A program made the position numbers and the translations under genes. A stretch of DNA of 5,139 nucleotides from Gammaproteobacteria bacterium. GTDB taxonomy: Bacteria; Pseudomonadota; Gammaproteobacteria; SZUA-229. Positions 1 through 4,966 of this stretch are shown here, piece by piece (position 1 is the first letter of the stretch; each line of letters starts with the position of its first letter). The notes beneath the pieces were generated by a model. The model was not told where the DNA came from. It made no database searches and saw nothing but the letters and a program-made list of their open reading frames with translations. The stretch spans positions 1 to 5,139 of the forward strand of contig DRLE01000208.1 of NCBI GenBank assembly GCA_011051475.1, written 5' to 3'.

Positions 1-188
1 GGCTGTCACTATTACTGGCTGGCTGTATTGTCGCCGTTTATGCGGCCTTTGGCCTGCATATATTCAATGGCGGCGAATATGAAATGCGTACGGTGGTGGC
101 AATGTTTATCCGTTCCAGTGTATGGATAGCGATCGCCTTTTACAGCTGGCGCCGGTTTCTGATATCAGCAGGCAAGGGGGAAAGCTGA
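1..188 (+). CDS. C-terminal end of an integral membrane protein (5' end outside window)
   Basis: The reading frame is open from base 3 and ends at TGA 186-188, giving 61 visible residues. They contain a hydrophobic segment at the very start (LSLLLAGCIVAVYAAFGL), a short polar loop (NGGEYEMRT) and a second hydrophobic segment (VVAMFIRSSVWIAIAFYSW). The tail after that is basic and polar (RRFLISAGKGES). This is the pattern of the last two transmembrane helices of an inner-membrane protein, and the Arg-rich tail suggests a cytoplasmic C terminus by the positive-inside rule. I do not recognise the family from this fragment. The stop overlaps the ATG of the next gene by one base (TGATG), so the two are very probably co-transcribed and translationally coupled, and may act in the same process. 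The hydrophobicity and overlap are seen; topology and coupling are inferred. Confidence 0.7.
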   Translation, partial: LSLLLAGCIVAVYAAFGLHIFNGGEYEMRTVVAMFIRSSVWIAIAFYSWRRFLISAGKGES

Positions 189-1186
189 TGACAGCCTTGA
201 AAATAAAGAGTGAGATTGTGGCGGCCATGGCTGTTATAACGCGGTTATCAGTACCGGCGCTGAAGGCGTGTTGTAACATGCTGCGGTTTTCGATCACCCT
301 GGTTCTGCTGGGAATGTCTGTAGTGACCATGGCGGCCGGTATGGAGCCGTCGGTGGCGGAGCCTTCTACCGGCGGCGATGAAAAAGCGCTTTCGATTGAG
401 GAAGAGGTGCTTCCCCTGCCGCAGACACGGCTGTTTGAACCCCTGCGAGCCGACCCGAAAGAGCCGCGTTTCTTCGCCAGTTTCCTGAGTACCCGCTCCG
501 ATGTCCGCGATACCACGGTAGCCGCAGTCGGCTTCGGGGAAGACTTCGGCGTAATACGGCGTGGCTCCGGCGCGGATAAAGGCTGGCAGCTGGGTATCTC
601 TGCAGCCGTGTTTGCACAGTTCGACCTGAAGACATCATCCAGTGACCTGATGAACGCCGATTATATCGTTGGCATCCCGCTGACATGGCGTAATCATGAG
701 TGGTCGGGACGTTTTCGCGTCTATCACCAGAGTTCGCACCTGGGTGATGAATATATACTGAATGCCCATCCCGATCGCGTCAATCTCAGCTATGAGTCGA
801 TGGAGGCCGTGTTTGCCTATGATCTGGCAGAAGTGCGTTTATACGGTGGTGGCGAGTATCTGTTTCACCGCGAGCCGACTGACATGGCGCAGGGGCTGGC
901 GCATGTCGGTTTCGACTGGCGTGATGAGCAGCCCGCTTTTCGCATTGCAAACCTTGCCGGTGCTCACTGGGTGGCCGGAGTCGATATCAAACGCTGGCTG
1001 CAAAGCGGGTGGGCCGTTCAGTTCAGCGCAAAAGCGGGGCTGGAATTTGCCCCGAATACTGCACAGCGGAACAGTTCAAGACGGTGGAGCGTGCTTATGG
1101 AATATTTCGACGGGCCATCGCCTTACGGACAGTTCTACAGGGATGATCTTCAGTATATAGGTCTCGCTGTTCAACTGGGCCTGTAG
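188..1186 (+). CDS. DUF1207 family outer-membrane-type protein
   Basis: From ATG 188 this is 332 residues. I recognise the DUF1207 pattern (from memory): LFEPLRADPKEPRF near 83-95, GFGEDFGVIR near 115-124, DLMNADYIVGIPLTWR near 153-168, RVYHQSSHLGDEYIL near 177-191, RVNLSYE near 197-203, YGGGEYLFHREP near 219-230, and EYFDGPSPYGQFY near 305-317. Alternating polar/hydrophobic stretches and many aromatic residues fit a beta-barrel in the outer membrane. No biochemical role is established for the family, so none is given. Start choice: ATG 188 overlaps the upstream stop (TGATG) and has a GGGGG ribosome site seven bases before it. However, residues 31-51 (MLRFSITLVLLGMSVVTMAA) look like a normal Sec signal peptide, so ATG 278 is a real alternative giving 302 residues. 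The 188 start would leave a 30-residue extension before the signal. The family call is fairly firm, the start is uncertain. Confidence 0.85.
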   Translation: MTALKIKSEIVAAMAVITRLSVPALKACCNMLRFSITLVLLGMSVVTMAAGMEPSVAEPSTGGDEKALSIEEEVLPLPQTRLFEPLRADPKEPRFFASFLSTRSDVRDTTVAAVGFGEDFGVIRRGSGADKGWQLGISAAVFAQFDLKTSSSDLMNADYIVGIPLTWRNHEWSGRFRVYHQSSHLGDEYILNAHPDRVNLSYESMEAVFAYDLAEVRLYGGGEYLFHREPTDMAQGLAHVGFDWRDEQPAFRIANLAGAHWVAGVDIKRWLQSGWAVQFSAKAGLEFAPNTAQRNSSRRWSVLMEYFDGPSPYGQFYRDDLQYIGLAVQLGL

Positions 1187-1285
1187 GGCATAGATCGGCC
1201 GGTATCCACCCCCCGCACAGGGTAACGGTCAGGCAGCCATAAAGACAATAACGAAACATTTTTTAGTATGAGCGAGAGAAACAGT

Positions 1286-1894
1286 ATGAGAAAAGCAATG
1301 AAAACACGAACAGGCCGGCTGATGCTGTCGATGGGGGCAGCCCTGCTGCTGGTAACCGGAAGTGTTACCGCCGGTAAGGCATCGTCAGAAGATGCCAGCC
1401 GGGTCAGGCAGTTGATGCAGCAGCAGGCCGGCATGATGACGCCGGAACTGCAGGCGAAAGTAAAAGATCTGTCACCCGATACCAAGCGCCTGCTAATGCA
1501 AATTCTGTCCAGTCATGACCGTTACAGTGACAGGGTGACCTTGCGCCAGGTCATGCATGAGGTGCTGTCGGATTACCAGAGCATGGTTGCCGGGGTGATG
1601 ACCGACAACCCGGAACAGGCGGCCGACAGCGCCATACGCATTGCCAACCATCGTATTCCGGTGGGTGGTTTGTTGCCGTACCTGGGTATTGAGAATATCA
1701 ATGATGAACGGCTGGCCGTGCTTGAAAGCTTTAATGATTCGGTTGAAGGCAATGCAAGAAAACTGGCGGCAGTCGCCGGCAAGGGGGATATGACGGCAGC
1801 TTCACGCCTGGTGGGTGATATTGCCGCAGGCTGTGTTGGCTGTCACGCGGTGTTCCGCGGGCAACCGGGTGTTTCTGCTTATCTGAAAAAATAA
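1286..1894 (+). CDS. Secreted c-type cytochrome, class II / cytochrome c'-like
   Basis: From ATG 1286 this is 202 residues. A basic N terminus and hydrophobic stretch (LMLSMGAALLLVTGSVTAG, about 12-30) form a Sec signal peptide with cleavage near VTA-GKA. One haem c motif, CVGCH at 183-187, sits almost at the C terminus and is followed by AVFR. This is the class II arrangement (CxxCH plus a Phe-Arg on the last helix of a four-helix bundle). Residues about 88-190 would form the bundle. Residues about 36-85 (RVRQLMQQQAGMM..., ending SSHDRYSD) are an extra helical N-terminal part, making the protein longer than typical cytochrome c' (about 130-150 residues mature). Likely role is periplasmic electron transfer or gas binding; partner unknown. 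In-frame ATGs lie at 1268, 1286 and 1298; 1286 is preferred for the GAGAGA eight bases upstream. The stop is doubled (TAATAA). The 99 bases before the gene show no convincing promoter. Confidence 0.85.
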   Translation: MRKAMKTRTGRLMLSMGAALLLVTGSVTAGKASSEDASRVRQLMQQQAGMMTPELQAKVKDLSPDTKRLLMQILSSHDRYSDRVTLRQVMHEVLSDYQSMVAGVMTDNPEQAADSAIRIANHRIPVGGLLPYLGIENINDERLAVLESFNDSVEGNARKLAAVAGKGDMTAASRLVGDIAAGCVGCHAVFRGQPGVSAYLKK

Positions 1895-1948
1895 TAAAGC
1901 GTAGTTGCAAGTTTTCAGTCGGCAGTTGGCAGTAAAAGCTGAAAATGC

Positions 1949-1974
1949 TTGACAGCTTCGCCGTCAATTTTTTT
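1949..1974 (+). terminator. Probable intrinsic terminator of the cytochrome gene
   Basis: TTGAC (1949-1953) pairs with GTCAA (1963-1967). An inner GC/GC pairing lies across an A-C mismatch, leaving a TTC loop, and seven Ts follow immediately (1968-1974). The stem is short, but stem plus T-tract 55 bases after the cytochrome stop fits a Rho-independent terminator. On the minus strand the same stem is followed by GCATTTTC, a weaker tail, so termination of the FKBP transcript here is less certain. Confidence 0.55.
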
Positions 1975-1982
1975 ACGCTTTT

Positions 1983-2045
1983 GCCAACTGCCAACTGCCA
2001 ACTGCCAACTGCCAACTGCCAACTGCCAACTGCCAACTGCCAACT
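1983..2045. repeat. Tandem array of nine perfect GCCAACT heptamers
   Basis: Nine uninterrupted, identical 7-base copies total 63 bases. On the minus strand the unit reads AGTTGGC, and the array starts inside the stop codon of the FKBP gene (TAG at 2046-2044). It therefore lies in the 3' untranslated region of that mRNA. Perfect identity suggests recent expansion by slippage or active homogenisation, and makes copy number likely to vary between strains. The unit resembles in length the heptanucleotide STRR repeats of filamentous cyanobacteria; the comparison is one of format, not homology. Confidence 0.95.
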
Positions 2046-2778
2046 ATTTACGTTCAGCTTTTTGATCCGCGTCCTTCACATCCAGCAGTTCGATTTCGAA
2101 AATCAGTGTTGAATTCGGCTCGATCAGCTCGCTGCGCTTGGTCGGGCCGTAGGCCAGGTCGGAAGGGATAAACAGCTGCCATTTGTCACCCACGTGCATG
2201 AGCTGCAGCGCCTCTGTCCAGCCCTTGATCACGCCGTTGACCGGGAAGGAGGCCGGTTTGCCGCGATCATAGGAGCTGTCGAAGACACGGCCGTCGATTA
2301 AAGTGCCCTTGTAATGGGTGGTGACGATATCGGTTTCCTTCGGCTGCTTGCCATCGCCGGTCGCCAGAATCTTGTACTGCAGACCGCTTTCGGTAGTAAT
2401 AACGCCGGGTTTCTTGGCGTTTTCCGCGAGGAAGGCCTTGCCTTCTTCAAGGTTCTTTTTGGCGATTTCCTGCTGTTTTTTCACCAGTGAGTCGCGCAGC
2501 TGGGCCTGGAACTCGGTCTTGGCTTTCAGTCTTTCCTCATCGCTGAGGACCAGCGCGTTGCCGTTATAGGCGTCGGCAATACCGCGGTTAAGCGCGCTGA
2601 TGTCGAGTTCGATGCCCTGCTGTTTCAGGCGCTGCGCCACATCGACGCCATAGCTGTAGCTGGCCTTTTGCTGCAGGGTGCCGAGGGCGCCCTGGTTCTT
2701 GCCTGCATTGTCGTTACTGCAGGCAACGGCGACCAGTGACAGGGCGAAAATACCTGTATAACGAGTGAAATTCTGCAT
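2044..2778 (-). CDS. FKBP-type peptidyl-prolyl cis-trans isomerase, FkpA/Mip-like lipoprotein
   Basis: The protein is 244 residues. A signal sequence (IFALSLVAVAC, 10-20) ends in a lipobox-like AVAC with Cys20 followed by Ser, which predicts an outer-membrane-anchored lipoprotein; Ala at -3 is less common than Leu. Residues about 37-135 match the helical FKBP N-terminal dimerisation domain (KASYSYGVDVAQRLKQQGI) with a long charged helix at 80-120. Residues about 147-234 are the FKBP catalytic domain, with Tyr156, Phe166-Asp167, Trp187, Tyr210 and Phe227 at the usual active-site positions. GVIKGW replaces the usual GVIPGW, and LIEPNSTLIF the usual IPPNSTLIF. It catalyses prolyl isomerisation and acts as a chaperone in the periplasm. 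Ribosome site AGGA lies eight bases before the ATG. The gene is divergent from the DegQ protease, which fits a shared envelope-folding role. Confidence 0.93.
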   Translation of the reverse strand: MQNFTRYTGIFALSLVAVACSNDNAGKNQGALGTLQQKASYSYGVDVAQRLKQQGIELDISALNRGIADAYNGNALVLSDEERLKAKTEFQAQLRDSLVKKQQEIAKKNLEEGKAFLAENAKKPGVITTESGLQYKILATGDGKQPKETDIVTTHYKGTLIDGRVFDSSYDRGKPASFPVNGVIKGWTEALQLMHVGDKWQLFIPSDLAYGPTKRSELIEPNSTLIFEIELLDVKDADQKAERK

Positions 2779-2807
2779 AGTTTTTCCTGTAAATTAAATG
2801 AAGACAA

Positions 2808-2836
2808 AATTTAGCAGTAAGCCCCGATAACATCAA
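2808..2836 (-). promoter_or_regulatory. Candidate sigma-70 promoter for the FKBP gene
   Basis: Read on the minus strand, a -35 TTGATG (2836-2831) is separated by exactly 17 bases from a -10 TAAATT (2813-2808). Each box matches consensus at four of six positions. Transcription would start near 2801, giving a 5' leader of roughly 22 bases that contains the ribosome site. The call rests on box match and spacing only. Confidence 0.5.
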
Positions 2837-2893
2837 GTTATATGGTGCTGATGTGGACGCTGAAGCGGCTTTATCACTTGTATTTTCAGTATA

Positions 2894-2922
2894 TTGCCTG
2901 CATTCTGGCAATGAACTATAGT
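2894..2922 (+). promoter_or_regulatory. Candidate sigma-70 promoter for the DegQ gene, with a dyad over the -35
   Basis: A -35 TTGCCT (2894-2899) and a -10 TATAGT (2917-2922, five of six consensus) are separated by 17 bases. This places the start near 2929 and a leader of about 40 bases before ATG 2969. The dyad ATTGCC (2893-2898) / GGCAAT (2907-2912) overlaps the -35 and the spacer. It could be an operator, but six-base arms can occur by chance. Confidence 0.55.
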
Positions 2923-2958
2923 AAGCGTCCCTTGTCTATGGAACACGTTTCAATTTAT

Positions 2959-2963
2959 GGGAG
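2959..2963 (+). promoter_or_regulatory. Ribosome binding site that fixes the DegQ start
   Basis: GGGAG lies five bases before ATG 2969. The upstream in-frame ATG at 2957 has no purine-rich site before it, and its G is part of this very GGGAG. The 2969 start also gives a cleaner signal peptide and a 455-residue product. Confidence 0.75.
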
Positions 2964-2968
2964 TACTC

Positions 2969-4336
2969 ATGTTTTTGCCACACCGCTTTTTACTGTCCAT
3001 TGCACTGCTTTTAGCTGTTTTTTCCACCTCGGTACATGCTGTTCTGCCGGTTGCGGTAAACGGACAGGATATGCCGACGCTGGCGCCGATGATCGAAAAG
3101 GTCAGGCCGGCCGTGGTCAATATTGCGACCCGTGGTTCGGTCGATGTGCAGAATCATCCGTTGATGAATGACCCGCTGTTCCGTCGCTTCTTCAAGGGTT
3201 TTGAGAATATGCCGCAGCGCAAGGAAGTCAAAAGCCTGGGCAGTGGTGTCATTATCGACGCCGATGCCGGCTATATCGTGACCAATCACCATGTCATTGA
3301 GGGTGCCGATGAAATTGCAGTTACCCTGCATGACGGACGTCAGCTTGAGGCCAAGATCGTCGGCTCCGACCCGGAAGCCGATGTCGCCATCCTCAAGGTT
3401 GAGCAGGACAAGCTGGAACTGACCGAGATACCTTTCGCGGACTCGTCCGAGCTGCGTGTCGGCGATTTTGCCGTGGCCATCGGTAACCCCTTTGGTCTGG
3501 GGCAGACCGTTACCTCGGGCATTATCAGTGCGCTTGGCCGTACCGGCCTGGGTATCGAAGGTTATGAAGATTTTATCCAGACCGATGCATCCATTAACCC
3601 GGGTAACTCCGGTGGCGCCCTGGTCAATCTGCGTGGTGAGCTCATCGGTATCAATACCGCTATCCTGGCTTCCGGTGGTGCCGGCAATGTCGGTATTGGT
3701 TTCGCTATTCCCATCAATATGGTTCGTGAGCTGGCCGATCAGCTGATCGAATACGGCGAGGTGCGTCGCGGTATGCTGGGCGTGGTCATGCAGAACCTGA
3801 CGCCGGAACTGGCGCGCGCCTTCGGCCTGGATATGCATCAGGGTGTGGTTATCTCACAGGTTATCGAAGACTCCGCCGCCAGCAAGGCCGGTCTCAAGGT
3901 CGGTGATGTGGTAACCCATATCAATGAAAAAAATGTAAAAAGCGCCTCTGCCATGAGAAATATGGTTGGCATGATGCGTGTCGGCAGCAAGATGGAGATC
4001 AAGGTTATTCGTGACGGCGAAACCAAAGAGCTGGTGGCCTATATTGAAGATGAAATCGAGCAGTCGCTGGCCGGCGAGAAAATCAACCCGCACCTCGCGG
4101 GCGCCGTGATTGAGGCCCATGAAGAGGGTGGCAGTCAGTTCCTGGTTATCGCCAGTGTTTCCCGCGGCAGCCCGGCCTGGAACGCCCGCCTGCGCGAAGG
4201 CGACCTGATACTCTCAGTAAACCGCGCTCCGGTAAAAACCCTGGCTGATCTGAAGAAAATGGTGAAATTCAGTGATCAGCAGATACTGTTCAATGTGCAG
4301 CGGGGGCAGACGGCGCTGTTCATATTGATTCAATAA
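2969..4336 (+). CDS. degQ: DegQ/Do-family periplasmic serine endoprotease with two PDZ domains
   Basis: The protein is 455 residues, the same length as the E. coli DegQ precursor. Residues 1-24 are a Sec signal peptide (FLLSIALLLAVFSTSVHA). The trypsin-like protease domain spans about 35-260. The catalytic triad is His108 in TNHHVIEGADE, Asp138 in DPEADVAIL, and Ser214 in NPGNSGGAL. The loop before the protease core (LFRRFFKGFENMPQRKE, about 70-86) is short, as in DegQ/MucD rather than the long Q-rich LA loop of E. coli DegP. PDZ1 covers about 268-358, with GMLGVVMQNLTPELARAFGL and the AASKAGLKVGDVV turn. A shorter PDZ2 covers about 376-455, with GSPAWNARLREGDLILSVN. Such proteins form cages that degrade or hold misfolded envelope proteins. 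Degs can be under sigma-E; I see only a sigma-70-like promoter here. The stop codon lies in a 13-bp stem. Confidence 0.96.
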   Translation: MFLPHRFLLSIALLLAVFSTSVHAVLPVAVNGQDMPTLAPMIEKVRPAVVNIATRGSVDVQNHPLMNDPLFRRFFKGFENMPQRKEVKSLGSGVIIDADAGYIVTNHHVIEGADEIAVTLHDGRQLEAKIVGSDPEADVAILKVEQDKLELTEIPFADSSELRVGDFAVAIGNPFGLGQTVTSGIISALGRTGLGIEGYEDFIQTDASINPGNSGGALVNLRGELIGINTAILASGGAGNVGIGFAIPINMVRELADQLIEYGEVRRGMLGVVMQNLTPELARAFGLDMHQGVVISQVIEDSAASKAGLKVGDVVTHINEKNVKSASAMRNMVGMMRVGSKMEIKVIRDGETKELVAYIEDEIEQSLAGEKINPHLAGAVIEAHEEGGSQFLVIASVSRGSPAWNARLREGDLILSVNRAPVKTLADLKKMVKFSDQQILFNVQRGQTALFILIQ

Positions 4337-4357
4337 AAGCGGGAGCTTTTATTGAAT
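4328..4357 (+). terminator. 13-bp hairpin containing the DegQ stop codon
   Basis: ATTCAATAAAAGC (4328-4340) pairs perfectly with GCTTTTATTGAAT (4345-4357) around a GGGA loop, which fits the GNRA tetraloop pattern. The TAA stop (4334-4336) is in the left arm. The Ts are inside the stem rather than after it, so this is not a classic intrinsic terminator. It could still stop or protect the 3' end of the degQ message, and because it is symmetrical it could act on minus-strand transcripts too. Confidence 0.5.
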
Positions 4358-4388
4358 AGTGAATAACGTATAGTGAATAGTGAATAGT
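4357..4388. repeat. Left arm of the perfect 32-bp inverted repeat
   Basis: The arm is built of AGTGAAT-type heptamers with one diverged stretch, AACGTAT. It is the exact reverse complement of 4496-4527. Because the diverged stretch is mirrored as well, one arm was probably copied from the other after divergence, rather than both growing independently. Confidence 0.95.
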
Positions 4389-4415
4389 GTTTGCTCCATT
4401 GCTGAGAATAGCCTT

Positions 4416-4488
4416 TGTGGGAGCGGACAATTCCGCGAACTGCCGCGAGTACGGTGCCATTTTGTTCGCGGAATTGTCCGTTCCCACA
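4416..4488. repeat. REP doublet (REPIN-like): two inverted REP sequences
   Basis: The left REP (4416-4440) begins TGTGGGAGCGGACAATTCCG and ends CGAAC. The right REP (4464-4488) is its reverse complement apart from one base, which becomes a G-U pair in RNA (4423 with 4481). Each REP is itself palindromic: GCGGA (4423-4427) pairs with TCCGC (4432-4436). The GTGGGAGCGG...CCGCGA pattern and head-to-head pairing match REP/REPIN elements of Pseudomonas and Xanthomonas relatives, which RAYT (TnpA-REP) transposases are thought to spread. The 23-base spacer is 4441-4463. No transposase gene is present here. Confidence 0.85.
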
Positions 4489-4495
4489 GTTTTTA

Positions 4496-4527
4496 ACTAT
4501 TCACTATTCACTATACGTTATTCACTA
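4496..4527. repeat. Right arm of the perfect 32-bp inverted repeat
   Basis: This arm is the exact reverse complement of 4357-4388. It is separated from the right REP by only seven bases (4489-4495), while the left arm is 27 bases from the left REP. The inner spacing is therefore asymmetric, and the REP pair is not centred in the heptamer palindrome. Confidence 0.95.
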
Positions 4528-4546
4528 ATGACGCTACGCGTCATTA
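4526..4546 (-). repeat. 9-bp hairpin with the MoaE stop codon at its loop
   Basis: TAATGACGC (4526-4534) pairs perfectly with GCGTCATTA (4538-4546) around a three-base loop. On the minus strand the moaE stop TAG (4536-4534) spans the loop and the first stem base. No T-tract follows, so it is not a standard terminator; it may act as a 3'-end stabiliser or a pause site. Confidence 0.55.
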
Positions 4547-4962
4547 TGCACCCACCTTTCGCCTTTATCCGTCACTTCCTTCTTCCAGAAAGGCGCCTTT
4601 GATTTCAGCTCTTCCATCAGATGCCGGCAGGCGTCGAAGGCCTGGGCGCGGTGCGGTGACCAGGCCACGGTGAGGACAATGGGTTCGTCGGGGCGGATGT
4701 CGCCGAAACGGTGAATCACCAGGCAGTCATCCAGCTCGAAGCGTTGGATGCTGTCGGCGCAGAGTCGGTCGAGGTAATGCTGGGTCATGGCCGGGTAGTG
4801 TTCCAGCGTCATATGGCTGACGTTTTCATTGATATTGAAATCACGCATGGTGCCGACAAAACTGGCCGTGGCGCCATAGTGCCCGGCCTGCAGGTGTTTG
4901 TCCTGGTAGCGCTGGATTTCCTCCCACGGGTTAAAAACGGTATCGAGCAGAATGGCTGGCAT
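4534..4962 (-). CDS. moaE: Molybdopterin synthase catalytic subunit MoaE
   Basis: The protein is 142 residues, close to the usual length of about 150. MoaE is the large subunit of molybdopterin synthase. With MoaD thiocarboxylate as sulfur donor it converts cyclic pyranopterin monophosphate to molybdopterin in the cytoplasm. Family motifs are FVGTMRDFN (35-43), LEHYPAM (53-59), HRFGDIRPDEPIVLTVAWSPHR (84-105) and LKSKAPFWKKE (119-129). Lys120 and Lys127 correspond to the active-site lysines 119 and 126 of E. coli MoaE. A strong GGGAGG ribosome site sits eight bases before the ATG and overlaps the 3' end of moaD, so synthesis is probably coupled. Only four bases separate the moaD stop from this start. 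Confidence 0.96.
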   Translation of the reverse strand: MPAILLDTVFNPWEEIQRYQDKHLQAGHYGATASFVGTMRDFNINENVSHMTLEHYPAMTQHYLDRLCADSIQRFELDDCLVIHRFGDIRPDEPIVLTVAWSPHRAQAFDACRHLMEELKSKAPFWKKEVTDKGERWVHNDA

Positions 4963-4966
4963 GGCT

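Larger units (their letters stand above)
1903..2045. repeat. Heptamer-flanked palindromic element A (whole)
   Basis: This element fills nearly all of the gap between the convergent cytochrome and FKBP genes. The left part is five units in strict 7-base phase, each beginning AGT: AGTTGCA, AGTTTTC, AGTCGGC, AGTTGGC, AGTAAAA (1903-1937). A 45-base core with a hairpin and T-tract follows (1938-1982), then nine perfect GCCAACT units (1983-2045). GCCAACT is the reverse complement of AGTTGGC, so the arms are inverted. Bases 1917-1930 pair with 1983-1996 in 13 of 14 positions. AAAAGC (1934-1939) also pairs with GCTTTT (1977-1982), and AAAGCGT (1896-1902) with ACGCTTT (1975-1981), so several competing folds exist. 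I know of no named family for it. Confidence 0.8.
4354..4527. repeat. Heptamer-flanked palindromic element B (whole)
   Basis: The element occupies the convergent gap between degQ and moaE. Left heptamers run 4354-4388: GAATAGT, GAATAAC, GTATAGT, GAATAGT, GAATAGT. Right heptamers run 4496-4523: ACTATTC, ACTATTC, ACTATAC, GTTATTC, then a partial ACTA. Bases 4357-4388 and 4496-4527 form a perfect 32-bp inverted repeat, including the two variant units. The 107-base core contains a REP doublet. Arms are AT-rich while the REP core is GC-rich, so the two parts probably have different origins. A long palindrome of this kind would fold into a single hairpin in RNA from either strand. Confidence 0.9.

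Noticed and set aside
1731..2036. Minus-strand open frame with a VGSWQLA amino acid repeat
   Set aside because: The repeat is only the translation of the heptamer array read through in one frame. The rest lies antisense to the cytochrome gene, and no ribosome site or family match is visible.
1983..2045. CRISPR array
   Set aside because: The units are 7 bases, directly abutting and with no spacers, so this is a tandem repeat.
2939..2963. Sigma-E-like -35 (GGAAC) upstream of degQ
   Set aside because: GGAAC occurs at 2940-2944, but the required -10 would fall at about the start codon, and no GTCNAA-type box is found at the right distance. The sigma-70-like promoter at 2894-2922 fits better.
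2842..3171. Plus-strand open frame upstream of and overlapping the degQ start
   Set aside because: It covers the promoter region and runs out of frame into degQ; there is no ribosome site and no recognisable protein.
3011..3838. Long minus-strand open frame of 275 codons opposite degQ
   Set aside because: It lies wholly inside the well-supported degQ gene on the opposite strand. The protein is low in family-like features, and the frame is open because of codon bias.
4357..4527. Insertion sequence or MITE with target-site duplication
   Set aside because: The inverted repeat is strong, but I see no clear direct duplication immediately outside 4357 and 4527 and no transposase gene. The call is kept as a repeat element only.
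4387..4602. Plus-strand open frame ending in a basic 'YSLFTIRYSL' tail
   Set aside because: It translates the REP doublet and heptamer arm and then runs antisense into moaE. It is repeat-derived, not a gene.
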